64,000 nt of DNA from Kappaphycus alvarezii. Taxonomy: Eukaryota > Rhodophyta > Florideophyceae > Gigartinales > Solieriaceae. The position numbers and the translations under genes were made by a program. Below the pieces are notes generated by a model. That model was not told the DNA's origin, did no database searches, and worked only from the letters and a program-made list of their open reading frames with translations. Where the stretch lies: positions 1 to 64,000 of the forward strand of contig NADL03000748.1 in assembly GCA_002205965.3 (NCBI GenBank). The letters are read 5' to 3'. Shown one piece after another: positions 1-10,832 of this stretch; position 1 is the first letter of the stretch, and every line of letters begins with the position of its first letter.

Positions 1-17
1 ACGATTTACCCCTATCA
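1..17 (+). repeat. 3' end of Gypsy-1 5' LTR
   Basis: The bases acgatttacccctatca recur at 6719-6735, where they close the 3' LTR. The CA end is the expected LTR terminus. Confidence 0.88.
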
Positions 18-36
18 TTTGGTACTCTTGTGGAGG
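18..36 (+). other. Primer-binding site of Gypsy-1
   Basis: Directly after the LTR end comes TT followed by TGGTACTCTTGTGG. TGG is the complement of the CCA tail of a tRNA, so this is the expected minus-strand primer site. I could not name the tRNA with confidence. The site differs from the GTTATGGGCC sites of the Copia elements in this window. Confidence 0.6.
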
Positions 37-105
37 GGGTTGCACCCGAGGTATTCGAGTTGAGCAGTCTTAGGGAACCATTCGAGGGGATTCTTTTCTG
101 TAATC

Positions 106-765
106 ATGGATCTCAACGCTGCTCGTATAACGTTCACAGGGGGCAAGAATGAAGACGTTGAGGAGTTTCTCTATACATATGTCAACGTTGTGATGCGTGA
201 GAAGAGCGATGAAGAGAAGGCCGAAAGTATCTTCGCCTATCTTCATGGTGACGCAAAGCACAAATATAAGGCCAAGTTTATCAACGGGTGGTCTCTTAAC
301 GGGAATGGGCGTAACTTCGGTGAGGTATGTGAGTGGCTTGTGAAAGAATATGCTAAGCAGGTAGAACCAGATGAGATGATTCGTACCGCCATAGAGGCCC
401 GGCTCAACTTCGACGATTTGTTAAGCTCATTGGTATACTTGTGTGATCTCTATGAAAAGGCTGGGTTCAACGCCCAAGCCAAGTACGGAATGCTGCGTAA
501 GGCGGCGATGGGGGATAAGCGGCTCTCCGATTTCCTCCTCATCAAGGGCCCTCACACTTTTAATGAACTGAAGGGTACCATAGTAGAATTTGTCAAAAAT
601 TCGGAGACGTTTCAGTCACTAGTGAAATACCGAGGGAAACCCGTACATCTATCGATCGTACATCCTGAAAAGAATTATCAAAGGCCAGCTACTAGCGCAC
701 AGCATTGGAATCAGTCAGGAGCGATGTCAAAAAACTTGAAGAAAGGTTGGAACCCGATTCGATAA
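106..765 (+). CDS. gag: Gypsy-1 Gag, capsid part
   Basis: A 219-codon open frame starts about 90 bases after the primer-binding site. It begins MDLNAARITFTGGKNEDVEE and has the helical, charged character and the FVKNSE-type spacing of retrotransposon Gag capsid domains (EFLYTYV, KAESIFAYLHGDAK, WLVKEYAKQ, RTAIEARL). The frame breaks shortly after residue 219; two zinc knuckles that belong to the same Gag follow at 849-958 in shifted frames. Its job is to form the particle that packages element RNA. The start is the first ATG of the frame and precedes all conserved sequence. Assignment rests on position and general character rather than on a diagnostic motif. Confidence 0.75.
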   Translation: MDLNAARITFTGGKNEDVEEFLYTYVNVVMREKSDEEKAESIFAYLHGDAKHKYKAKFINGWSLNGNGRNFGEVCEWLVKEYAKQVEPDEMIRTAIEARLNFDDLLSSLVYLCDLYEKAGFNAQAKYGMLRKAAMGDKRLSDFLLIKGPHTFNELKGTIVEFVKNSETFQSLVKYRGKPVHLSIVHPEKNYQRPATSAQHWNQSGAMSKNLKKGWNPIR

Positions 766-848
766 TCGACTTGACATGATAACCTCGCAGTTGGAAGCCT
801 TACTCTTACATTAAGAGAACCAGTCTGGGGCCCAAGGCCGCAGAAGTC

Positions 849-958
849 TGTTCCTACTGTCACAAGCCTGGACACTTGCAAATAGGTGTCCTGATAATCC
901 ACATAGAAACACTCGTTGTGGAAAGTGCGTCGTTACGGTGCATCATGAAAGTAACTGC
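849..958 (+). pseudogene. Gag nucleocapsid, two CCHC zinc knuckles (frameshifted)
   Basis: The first knuckle begins CSYCHKPGHLQI; after a one-base shift its last cysteine appears in RCPDNPH. The second is complete: CGKCVVTVHHESNC, spacing C-x2-C-x4-H-x4-C. Tandem CCHC knuckles bind the element's RNA. They are separated from the capsid frame by a frameshift and stop near 765. Confidence 0.85.
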
Positions 959-1114
959 TGGTCTAAAGACAACAGAAGAGCAAATTTATCGGACGCGAGG
1001 AGTGAGTCAGGACCAGAGATGAAATCTTACAAAACAGGAAGGATCAAAGGTTGGCGGATGCCGGTAATGTATCCATCGCTGAAGAAATCAGTCAAGTTAA
1101 TGTGACAAAAAGGG

Positions 1115-1860
1115 ATGGGAAGGGAAACGTTTTCGAAAAAACCTAGGCTAGATTATGGAATGCTGGAGCATATCCCAGCACCTGTACCTCCTCGAACCAA
1201 GAGGTTGATCAAGTTGTTCCAGGGTGGGAAACACTTCGGCCAAGAAGACGAAAAGAGTAAGAAATTTAAGAGTATCCCGAAGGACGTACTAGAATATGTG
1301 AAGAAGTACAATTTGGTGGCTGAGCTTGCATCGGCCCCAACTGGGATAACGTTTGGTCAACTTTTGAGGGGCGACGCAGAGGATGCGAGAAAAGAACTCA
1401 AAAAAATTATCAGGTCTAATAAGTCCGCTAAGGGTAAGAAACTGTTTCTTCAATCGGCCTCGACAGCACCAAGACGTCTTAAACTAGTACCAGTCAAAGT
1501 ATTGGGAATGCAAACCCAAGCTCTTTTCGATTCGGGCGCTGTTCCAAACCTTATTCAGAAACTTTGGTGACAGATTAGGTCTCGAAATTATTCCAACTAC
1601 TCGAAGAATAACTGTGGCGGATGGAACCGTCTCAAAATGCATGGGCACTGTTAAAGGTTTCCGTGTTCTTTGGGGACTCTAAAGTTGATGTAGACTTTCT
1701 TCATGCCGGAGCTCCCTTTCGATGCAATCATTGGCTGCCTACCATGGAAAGACTAGGGACCTGCATTGACTTGGGCAACCAAATCGTTTCAGTTAATGTT
1801 GACGGCAGAAACGTGAAGATGCCCCTGGATTTCGACAAAAGCACACATCCGGAAGATTAA
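1115..1860 (+). pseudogene. Gypsy-1 Gag-Pol linker and retropepsin
   Basis: Codons from 1115 give a lysine-rich linker, then ALFDSGAVPNLI, the D-S/T-G active-site signature of a retroviral-type aspartic protease, at about 1528-1563. A frameshift near 1565 follows. The downstream frames carry RRITVADGT and a flap-like VDVDF segment, then the ILG-type end near 1700-1750. The reading returns to a 79-codon frame (1621-1860) ending LDFDKSTHPED. The same VADGTV block occurs in the Gypsy-2A fragment near 53350, so this is a family feature. The protein would process the Gag-Pol polyprotein. It is broken by at least two shifts. Confidence 0.78.
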
Positions 1861-2251
1861 GAGAGACGGACAGTGAAGATTTCACTTCTAGCTATGACAG
1901 CGAAGATTCCGAACCAACTAACACTTTCGGAAGTGAGAAAGGGTACGCTCGGGGACAATGAACATGACATGGGACGATTATGATTCTGGGTTTGAAACAG
2001 ATGAAGAATGGAATTCTAGGGTAGGTTGACACCTGAATGTGTTTCTTTTTGCGATAATATCGAATCAAAGGACGGAATTCGGGCATGAAAGAAGATTACA
2101 ATTGCAAGGAAAACAAGAATATATCGAATTCCATATCTGAAGATGTGAGCACGCCGGAAGAGGTCCTTCAAAATTTGGAGGTGAGGATCAAGAAAGACCA
2201 GCGCCAAATGGAAATTCAAGAAAAAGTACAGCACCTTCCAGCCCCGCCTCA

Positions 2252-3602
2252 ATGAAAATCCGACATGTTAACATCTTCCGAAGTAATTGCATGGAGCGTT
2301 CATTAAGACAAGCAAGTGTACCGGTCACTCACTCATTTGAACTTACCGATACTCAACCAATTTACCACAGGCCTAGACGTCAACCGCCAAAATATGACCA
2401 ATTTATCTCAGAGAATGTTACAAGTATGCTGGAAAATGATATCATTCGGCCAGTTTCATCCCCATGGTCATTTCCAGTTGTGGTCGCACCAAAGAAGGAT
2501 GGAAAGCTGCGTTTTTGCGTCGATTACCGACAACTGAACCAGAGAATGATACCCGATCGATTTCCGATTCCGAATATGGAGGAAATCCTCGAGGACTTGA
2601 AGGACGGGAGATACTTCACCTCAATTGATCTTTACACTGGTTATTGGCAGATTCCATTGGATGAAAAATGCAAGGAAAAAACAACTTTTACCAGCAAAGC
2701 CGGTACATTCAGGTTCGAAGTGATGCCTTTTGGTCTCATGAATGCCCCAGCTACATTCCAAAGAATGATGAACGAGGTTTTGAAAGGACTTCCATTTGCA
2801 AGAGTTTATATCGATGATGTAGTGATATTCTCAAAAACCTTGGATCAGCACATATCGCATGTCAAGACTGTGGTGGAGAAAATAGCTGCGTACAGCCTGA
2901 AAATTAAGTTAAGCAAATGCTTCTTTGCGAAAACGTCTATCCAATTACTCGGTCATATCGTCGATCAAGAGGGAATTAAAGTGGATCCAGAGAAAACGAA
3001 AAAAATCAAGTTGGCACCAAGGCCCGCTTCAAAGACGGAGGTTCGAAGCTTCTTAGGACTGGCCTCATATTACAGGAGATTTATCAAAGATTTCGCCAAG
3101 ACTGCAGCACCGTTACATGCCAGCACAACAAAGAACGGAAAATTTTATGGAACAAGGAAATGCAAACCGCATTTGAAGAGCTTAAAGATAAGCTATGTGT
3201 CCCCCAGTGCTCATGTATCCAGATTTCAAGAGACCATTTGTTGTGGAGACAGATGCCTCAGAACGGTCTTTGGGTGCCGTTTTGTCCCAAAAAGATGAAA
3301 ACGGAAGACTACACCCGGTTCAATTCGCAAGTCGCACTCTGAATGATGCGGAAAGGAGATACTCAGTCTGCGAAAAAGAAGCGCTCGCTGTTGTCTTCGC
3401 ACTGAAAAAGTTTCGCGTATACCTTTTATCACTCGAGAAATTTGTCTTGATAACTGATCACCAGGCACTTAAGACAGCATTCCAAAAGAAAGATGTACAT
3501 CACCGCTTGGCCCGATGGCTCGACATTTTCGCAGAATATCGGTTTGAAATTGTGTATAGGCCCGGACGCAATAATCAGCCTGCCGATACCTATCCCGCTT
3601 GA
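2252..3602 (+). CDS. pol: Gypsy-1 reverse transcriptase and RNase H (one frameshift)
   Basis: 2252-3298 is one open frame holding a full Ty3/Gypsy RT: VDYRQLNQRMIPDRFPIP, YFTSIDLYTGYWQIPL, KTTFTSKAGTFRFEVMPFGL, and the catalytic YIDDVVIFS near 2806-2832, followed by the connection LGHIVDQEGIKVDPEK. A shift near 3150-3195 moves to the RNase H frame (3195-3602), where the acidic catalytic positions are seen as VETDAS, EKEALA and TDHQAL; the last motif is NNQPADTYPA instead of the usual ADALSR. It copies element RNA to DNA. The RT domain itself is intact, so the element has decayed only moderately. Confidence 0.93.
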
Positions 3603-3740
3603 GGGATCCACTGATTCCAAATGAAAAAGCTTCCGAGAACATCGTCGGAGTTGCCGAGGTGCAAGTGCCGAACAATAACGAGTACGAAGCTAATATTGAC
3701 GGACTAATTAAATTCCTGGATGGACTAGAAATGAGAAAGG

Positions 3741-4928
3741 TTGATATTGAACACAGAAATTGGGTACGCAGGAATCAAAAGGCTTTTACACTATTGGAAT
3801 GGGAAACTCTTCCGACACACGAAAGCCGGTCCTCGACTAGTGGCCCCTTTGAAAGAAAGAATGAAGATCTTGAGGACTTTTCATGATGAGTTAGGGCATT
3901 GGGATCTCGAAACAACCAAGAAATTCGTTACTGAGAGATTCTGGTGGCCCAGTATCCATAAGGACGTCTATAACTTCGTGAAAAGCTGCGACAACTGTCA
4001 AAAATTCACGCCAATACGAAAGTATAAGACAACTCTAGGCTTTCCAGTTTCCGGTCTCTTTGAAACCTTTCAATTGACTTTGCCGGCCCATTCAAGGAAA
4101 CCTCTTCCGGAAACAAATATCTCCTTATAGGGGTGGAACATCTTACTGGATGGCCAATAGCAGTTGCAGTTGAGGAGGCCAATGCTGAAGTGGTCCTGAG
4201 ATTCATCGAAAAAGAAATAATTGAACCGTTTGGTCTTCCAAAAAGGATCATCTCGGATAACGCCTTTGTTTTACTGCAACTTCACTGCTTCGTTTCTTGG
4301 AAGAAAAGGTATTCAGCTAAGACAGTTCTCGCATATGCTCCTATGTCAAACGGGAAAGCGGAGAGGATGGTTGGAACCATCAAACGATCAATATCGAAAA
4401 CTATGTCGGAATGAAATCCAGTGGGAAGATGCCTTACCAAAAGTGTTATACGGCTATCGGCGAAGAAGAGGAAGAAGTGGACGGTCACCGTTTGAGCTAA
4501 TGTACGGAAGAGCTCCTAGAATGTTACAGAGAGATATGGAAACAAATGTTATCGATGAAGAGAGTAGAGAGGTCGAACTATTGGCCACCGAAAGCTGGAG
4601 ATCACACCGCGCGCTAACACAGACAAGAAATAAGGATGAAGAGCCTCCAGTCCAAACTTTCTCAGTCGGCTCTAAAGTACTTGTAGCACACGGAAAAGCA
4701 ATGCAACAGGCTGTGAAGTGGCCGGCTTTCCAAACAAAGTACTCGAACCCTTGCATCGTCACGGAGGAAAGACACCCGCATTATAAGCTCTGTTCAAGCT
4801 CAGGGAAGAGATCAAGGAGGGCAATCCATGCACGTCGTCTGGTCCCTTACCATCAGAGGCCTGAAGAATTCCTTCTCACACAGGACTATGCGCAACCACG
4901 GGCATACTCATCTTTAACTATAGAATGA
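3741..4928 (+). pseudogene. Gypsy-1 integrase
   Basis: The HHCC zinc domain is read as FHDELGHWDLETT ... CDNCQKF (about 3882-4005). After a frameshift the first catalytic aspartate is in SIDFAGPF (about 4072-4096). The frame from 4133 has EHLTGWPIAVAVEEANAEVV, the second aspartate in RIISDNAF, and the glutamate in NGKAERMVGT (about 4345-4375). The last frame (to 4928) carries the C-terminal part, VLYGYRRR ... SVGSKVLVAH and RRAIHARRLVPYHQRPEEF. All D-D-E residues survive, spread over three frames. Integrase inserts the cDNA. Two Gypsy fragments at 51945-55846 encode close relatives. Confidence 0.9.
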
Positions 4929-5022
4929 TTCCTATGGGAGGAAAAAGGGCCTGGGAATGGATCATCTCGATTACGCGTGACTACTACGAACTCCACGTAA
5001 TCATCCATTTCTACATTAATAT

Positions 5023-5982
5023 ATGCCTATGTTTTCGTACGTTGAACGGACCATTGCTACCTCAAGAAGATTTCCGACTATTGATCAGAGTTCTATTCTC
5101 ATTCCAAAACGGAAGGTTCACGGAAGCAGGTCCAGAGTTTGTGGAAGTCATATATCATTACTCTATAGGAGGTATGGAATGGTAGCTATCGGAGACTTGT
5201 CGCAAACATATCTGAACATTATCCGTCCAGTTTACGTATTTCTCAAGAACAACCAAGATGTGCGACTGAGAGGTTACAGCTTGCCCCCTGATATGGAATA
5301 TCGACTGGTCCCATATCCTCTATGGGAACCTTACGTTGCTCCGCTCAGAAATACAACCTCAGCCGAAGACCAGGATCCTCCCGAGGCCGTGATGATGATA
5401 CGAGCTGGACCATCAAGTGATCGGGGCGGATCATCGAAGAGGGCAAGGCGTCGGGAGCAGCGAGGAAGATCGCCAAGAAGATCGCCTCAAACACCGCCTA
5501 GTCTCCCAGGGGGAAACTATGCATCCTTAATTATTGGACGGCTACCAATTAGACGTTGGCTTCGCGAAATGACAGAGGACCCGAGAAGCAGAAGTAATTT
5601 CCTTTTTTGCCATTAGTATTTGCATGTGCTTCCAGACCATTCACGGGGCGCACCTTACTCGTGAGGACTCAGTCCTTATGTTGCGAGTTTTTTTCTCCTT
5701 CAGATACCCGTTTCTGGACCCGTTGCCAGAAAAGTTTGCATACTACGTTTATACCTCACATTTGGAAGGTTTGGAGAAGTGAAACGGGAGGAGCTCATTA
5801 GAGAACACTATGAAACCATACGCCGAATCTACGAAACTCTTGACCAAGGAGATGAGCCGGTCATCGCACGGTACACACTCTCTCATCATATTGGAAATGA
5901 GCTACTACCATATCCTTATAGTGAACCCTATACTCTCCCTGATGAATGGATAGAACTCCCACAAGAACAACAAGAGCAGTGA
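5023..5982 (+). CDS. Gypsy-1 extra post-pol ORF with a repeated domain
   Basis: This lies between integrase and the 3' LTR, the position of env or accessory genes. Two segments (5175-5380 within a frame ending 5616, and 5779-5982) share a domain of about 47 residues: YLNIIRPVY...YSL...RLVPYPLWEPY and YETIRRIY...YTL...ELLPYPYSEPY, aligning with a single one-residue gap. Between them is an Arg/Ser/Pro-rich stretch (RARRREQRGRSPRRSPQTPP). No signal peptide or membrane segment is evident, so an envelope is unlikely. A homologous copy with MEYRLVPYPLWEP stands at the same place in Gypsy-2B (53420-53760, minus), which shows the ORF belongs to the family. Function unknown. It may be two ORFs or one with a shift near 5610-5780. 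Confidence 0.7.
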
Positions 5983-6002
5983 CGAGCCGGGACGTTCGTC
6001 TT

Positions 6003-6015
6003 GAGCGGGAGGGCG
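6003..6015 (+). other. Polypurine tract of Gypsy-1
   Basis: gagcgggagggcg directly precedes the TG of the 3' LTR at 6016. This is the plus-strand primer position. Confidence 0.75.
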
Positions 6016-6735
6016 TGATGTGCGCAAATTCGCACACGAAAAAATTTAGATGAGGACCATAATTGTATACAGTATTGGAACTGGGAAGATATTTTTACAG
6101 TTTTTGAATTTGCAAGATATTTTTAATTTGGGTGAGTGTGGCAAATTCATCGGTTGATTTTTTATTTTAGGACACGCTGTCATAGTGGATGTCAGTACAG
6201 TTCTAGGTTGTGGGTGATACTACGAGTGACTCTGAAAGGTCTATATAATGGCCACATCAATTCCCACCCCTGGCCGATGGGTGGCTGGCATGGGTATGGC
6301 ACCTAGATATTTACCTTGAGGAAATATCTTCTAATGGTCTCTCTGGTTCACACGATTCCCGTGAATGCGTTTTATGGTATTTAGTATGTTTGATTGAGAC
6401 TTTAGGATTAGCCGAAAGGTCTATATAAGCTGAGTAAAGTGCTTCCTCCTTGAGAGGTCAAGCAAGTTGGCAGACAACTTCAGGTCAAGCTCCGAGTAGT
6501 AGGAAGTTGAGAGTCAACTTCAGACCCTAGAAAACTTTTTCCTAAGCTGGTCGCAGAGCATCAGTGGTAGACCCTGCCCCTTTTATACTTGCTTGTAGCC
6601 CTCTCAACTCTCTCCCATATACACTCCTTTTTATTTGTTCAACTATACCACGGTAGCACTTTTGTCGCTCGCAACACCTCCGTCTTGGGGTAGTTGGTTC
6701 TAAGTATCTCTTCTCCCGACGATTTACCCCTATCA
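6016..6735 (+). repeat. Gypsy-1 3' LTR (720 bp)
   Basis: It starts TGATGTGCGC after the polypurine tract and ends cctatca, matching window bases 1-17. It holds two identical TATA blocks, aaaggtctatataa, at 6235 and 6415, exactly 180 bases apart. The second is the one conserved in the related LTR at 40961-41424, so it is the more likely promoter. The shared 3' segment includes ggtcaagcaagttggcagac and the acaacttca repeats. Confidence 0.9.
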
Positions 6736-9066
6736 ACACGTTCAATGGCCCTATCGGCTATCCATGCTGAAATAGACATCGGACCTAACACTGGTCCAAG
6801 ACCAGAACCATTGTAATCAGCTAAAAGCTCAATTCTGTCCCAAGCAATACAGCACTTGAAACGGCTGGTGCAATCATTCATTTCTACCAGAACCTCAGAT
6901 AACCATCCGACGAGCTGAACTCATAAGGATAATTCTTGCCTTCATTCTCCTCAAAAATGCGGACATGATGAATTTCGATAATATCCTTTCCGGCCTTGTC
7001 ATGACGGGACAACTCGTTCCCATCTATCTTCCGACACAACTCTGAAGATGCTGGCTTTTAAAAAATATTTCCCGTCCCAACAAAGGTTCAATTCATCCGA
7101 AGAATGAAGTAAGGGCAAGACACCTCAACCCCATGATAGTAGCGTCGCTGGACAGGAGAAACCGTTGTGTGAAGCTTTTTAAGAGAGCTACTGTTGAAGC
7201 AGAAGTAGGAATCTATTGGCGAATGAGAACGATGTGGATATTCTGCAGTGGTACTGAATAAAGGAAATTATCACCCTTGATGGCCTAGTTTCATATTAAA
7301 ACTCCGGACTGCCTAACAGGGGGAAATGAATTCCCTGTGACCAAACTTAGAGACCCTTCATTGCAATTTGATAACCTCTCTTGAGACCTACTTTCCCGAG
7401 ACTTGAAATATCCGGCCATCTTAGAATTTAACTAGCGAATACTTAAGATAGGAGCAAAATGAGGTATCTGATATTTGTTCAGACAATCGAATACTATAGC
7501 CGCCAAAAAAAACTCATAATAGACAACTAGGAATTGGCGGGAGTAGAAAATGCGATGAGAATAGAATATGAATCATCTTAACCATACAAAAAGCCAGTGT
7601 AGAAGGTTGATGAATTGTTTTTTGTGTTGAAAATGTACTGAGCGGTGTTCATTAGTATATACACGCTGCCATACAAGCTGACTGGGTGTCAGCCAACATA
7701 TCTCTGAGAGTAATGCCCCCCGTTTCCCCCGCACTGAGCATTGTTGGATCCGCTTCGCTCCACAATCGAATAAAATGCGATCGATAGCGGGAGAGAGTGG
7801 AAAAATTCGGCTTGGGTAGAAACTACAGGCCTTACTAGTTGAAGTCTATATTCGGCACAGAAAAGTCCTGGTAATACGCCTCAGTAGCAAGATTGCTTCT
7901 AATACTCTCTAATGTGCTTACATCGAAGTTTCAATTTTTAAAGACTCATTGTGTTCAATAGAAGAACAGTTAGAGGCCGACCCGAAGATAGGCCGAGTTA
8001 CACATGGTCGCCGAGGCTGCATTCCTGCACGAACGATTGTCGCCCAGCAAGGTGAATCGCAGCCAGTGACCTTTTATCTCCAATAATGTCAAGCATACTG
8101 AATAGTTAAAGTACTGCAATTAGACTACAGATATCTCTAATATAGCTCACTGAACGTTTTTTGGTAGTGTAAGACAATTAACCTTCAAGCCATTTCGGAG
8201 TCTGACAAACATGCAGAAGTATATGCATTGATTTGTTCCTGTTTGGCATTGACCAGCTCCATCGCCTCCTACTTATCCTCACTGAGCTGTCTGAGATGGC
8301 AGCTCCTTGCTTCATTAGCGCACTGCGATAGCGATTAATCACCGCAAGGTATAAGGCCATACCTACTGATCGTTCTTTCTTCCACTAAAACCAAAGTCTC
8401 TCACTGCTTGGTCACTCTCTTTTTGATCCGCGGATCACACCAACAACAGTGAAGCATTGAATGATAAAACAGGTTCGAAATGAAGAATAATCTTAGTGCT
8501 TAGATTTATTTATGAACTGATAACGTGACTTCCATGAGGATCATGGATTCGAATTTTGAGCTTTTTAATGAAAATTTTTATATCAGAATACAAACCTCAT
8601 CATGATGATCTATCGATCATATTGAAACTAGTCAAAAAATACGGGATTCTGCAACAGAAATAAATCTTAAAACCCATAGGGTTCAAGATTTACTGTCGAA
8701 AAAACCTAAGATCAAAGGTGGTACTATTTTCCGAACTGTCATAAAAATAGCTGAGGTACCCATTAAGAACTGCTCAGCAATTATTAATGGTGTTGCAAGA
8801 CTCTTTGCTTCTGTAAAGTGGGGAAATGGGGTTGGTTTACGGCGAGTGGTGTATAGGTTGGGAGTCCTATAAACTTGCATTCAACATGTTGCAGGATCCC
8901 TAGCCACGTTATTCAAAACGTTTAAGAGGGTAATTTTGGCGGGATAATGCTATAGGTGGCGAGCTTTAGGACAAGAGAAATATCCGTTCTAGCTTCATAA
9001 ACAGTATAAATTCCTGTCCCTCTTCAAAGACAATGTGTATCTTGTCAGGCAGATATATTCCAAACA
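6736..9066. other. Region without a recognisable gene
   Basis: Mixed composition, no long frame. On the minus strand 6912-7062 there is a coherent but unrecognised stretch of about 50 codons (KIDGNELSRHDKAGKD, SSSDGYLRFW). At 8831-8856 the string ggttggtttacggcgagtggtgta recurs at 19851-19875 with one mismatch. Otherwise I see nothing supportable. Confidence 0.5.
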
Positions 9067-9918
9067 ATGGCTCCCGGTAATTCTTCTCTTGGAAGGACCG
9101 TATCGGGTACGAAGTTCGATTTGGAGGGAGATGCGTCTGGAGACCTTATGGCCACAGTTACAGTTTTGAGGATTGACCTAATGCAATGTATACCATTCAC
9201 CAAAGTGCGAAATATCGTGCTATCTGGTGTTATGCAGCTTGTCGGTCTTTTCACAAATCTGGACATTCCATCAAGCAGCATCAGTGGGTTTTCTTCGAAT
9301 GGTGGGCGGCCGATTGTTGTGGAAGCTGGGAAAGATGAATTGATCCGGTACTTTGTAGAGGAGGGAAGGCATTCCGAAGAGGAGCTGCCAAAGAATTTGA
9401 AAGAAGAACTGAATGGTTTGGATTGTCGATGAAACCATAGATGGGCGGCTCTAGTATTTCTCGCTAAAGCTCACCCTGAGAAGTGGCAGGGACTCAGGTG
9501 GTTCGTGGAGATGGCTTGGTGTGATAATATAGATCGTTTGCGCGCGTGTGCACGAAGATACCAATGAGAAGCAGGTGGAGGTGCATTTTTCCAAGTGACG
9601 TTCGGCGATAAACTTGGACTGTTGAAAAGAATCACTATTGATCTGGAGCTTGCAGTAGGGGGAACAAAAAGGTGACGCACGAGATGGTTGCTGAAAAGTG
9701 TGCGAGCGGGAGGAAGAGGTACACCCATACCATTTAGACAGGTTGCAGGAGTAACATTCCGGCTACCAAATGTGGTTATCAAAAGCATACAAGATATAGT
9801 GTCGATTGAAGATTCACTTCTTTTCCGTGCTAAAAAGTCTGCTTTACAAACAAGCCATTGGAATTGGGTAGCGGTGAAGTCGTCCTGGATGAAATTCGTG
9901 TTTATAGAAAAGCAATAA
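9067..9918 (+). pseudogene. Unrecognised ORF of about 283 codons with three in-frame TGA
   Basis: From the ATG at 9067 a single frame continues to a TAA at 9918, interrupted only by TGA codons at 9430-9432, near 9568 and near 9673. Between stops the sequence reads like protein: GRPIVVEAGKDELIRYFVEE, FLAKAHPEKWQGLRWFVEMA, FFQVTFGDKLGLLKRITID, GTPIPFRQVAGVTFRLPN. Each stop lies in an arginine-rich context (CR*NHRW, RYQ*EAG, KR*RTRW) and could be a CGA arginine codon after C-to-T change. TGG tryptophan codons are also used, so a reassigned TGA is not required. I do not recognise the family. It may be an old gene, or the 5' ORF of the neighbouring LINE on the other strand is excluded by orientation. 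Confidence 0.5.
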
Positions 9919-9987
9919 GTATAAATTCTATCCGCGATGCTACCCAGTTTTTTGAACTCTGACTGTGTTGAGGTTCAGCTAAATGCC

Positions 9988-10827
9988 TTAGAGCGGGTCA
10001 AGTACTACTGCTGACACAATTAATTTCGGTCTGTGAGTGCCCAACGATAGAATGATTTTAGGAGAGGGGCGCGGGACGCTCGCGGGAAAGAGACAAATTG
10101 AACAAGGGGAAACGTTTGGGTGTTTTACTGTTGGAAGATTTTCCGACCTATCCATGGTTTTCCAGACAACCGCAATCGACTCAAAAAGGGTATACCTACA
10201 GCGTAATGGGGAAGGAACTACGCTTCCTAAAAATGCTACCTTCAGGCAGCCATCAAGCAGGCCGCATTGGACATGACGGCTGCTGCAGACGTGCCTTTGC
10301 ATCAAAACCCCCCGAACCTTTCCGTACGTCTCCAGTGCCCTCACAGCCACGTTTCTTGCCACGTCATTTAGCACTGCACATGCATCCGGGTGCCAACCTC
10401 CAAGAGTGGAGATTGGCACAGGCACGAGCCTGCCTCTGGTGGAGGTCGCGATAAGGGATTGATATCTTCTCTGCTTTGCATTTCGCGCCGCATTCAGAGA
10501 GGACATTGGTTGAAGGCCCTTACTCTTCTGTTGGAGGGAGCGAGGGGATTCACGAAGGTAACATCAAAAAGTCGGTCCCTCCGCTGCTTCCCATTGCCTG
10601 GATGTCTGGTCTCGTGCGGTGGAGACCATGGCGTGGCTCTACAACAGGATGGCGAGCAGCTCTTGCCAGGTCTTTCGCGAGAAGGGTTACTTGGCGATCG
10701 TGTCGGTTTGATCCTTTGGCTCCATGCAAGCAGTGCATCAGATGATCGCCATGTACATCGAGTGTGTCCGGGCAATTCCTTCTCGGGCATGGCGTGCCAG
10801 GGTGAAAAAGTGGGACTTGACAGTAGT
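9988..10827 (-). pseudogene. LINE-1, C-terminal zinc motif and restriction-like endonuclease (3' part)
   Basis: On the minus strand, shifted frames give PLFHPGTPCPRRNCPD followed by VHGDHLMHC, the CCHC-type motif seen after RT in LINEs with a C-terminal restriction-like endonuclease. Then come RTRPDI and FDVTFVNPLAP, fitting the PD...D endonuclease core, and LVPVPISTLGGWHPDA near 10400, the usual C-terminal block. This is the downstream part of the fragment at 15404-15770; Copia-1 separates them. At least two frameshifts. Clade naming (R2/CRE/NeSL-like) is inference from domain order. Confidence 0.78.
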
Positions 10828-10832
10828 ATTGA
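10828..10832. repeat. Target-site duplication of Copia-1 (attga), left copy
   Basis: attga abuts the TG of the left LTR and recurs directly after the right LTR at 15399-15403. Confidence 0.93.

Larger units (their letters stand above)
1..6735 (+). mobile_element. Gypsy-1, Ty3/Gypsy-type LTR retrotransposon (5' LTR cut by window edge)
   Basis: The order is gag, zinc knuckles, aspartic protease, RT, RNase H, integrase, extra ORF, polypurine tract and LTR, which is the Ty3/Gypsy order (integrase after RNase H). The final 17 bases of the 5' LTR at the window start match the last bases of the LTR ending at 6735 (both end in cctatca). Coding segments are interrupted by several single-base frameshifts, so this copy is not autonomous, but domain order and catalytic motifs are easily followed. 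Target-site duplication cannot be tested because the left flank is outside the window. Confidence 0.93.

Noticed and set aside
5023..5982. Gypsy-1 post-pol ORF as an envelope gene
   Set aside because: No signal peptide, transmembrane segment, fusion-peptide-like stretch or cysteine pattern.
9067..9918. TGA read as tryptophan (alternative code)
   Set aside because: TGG is used for Trp in the same frame, and other ORFs (for example Gypsy-1 RT and Copia-4 RT) do not need TGA read-through.
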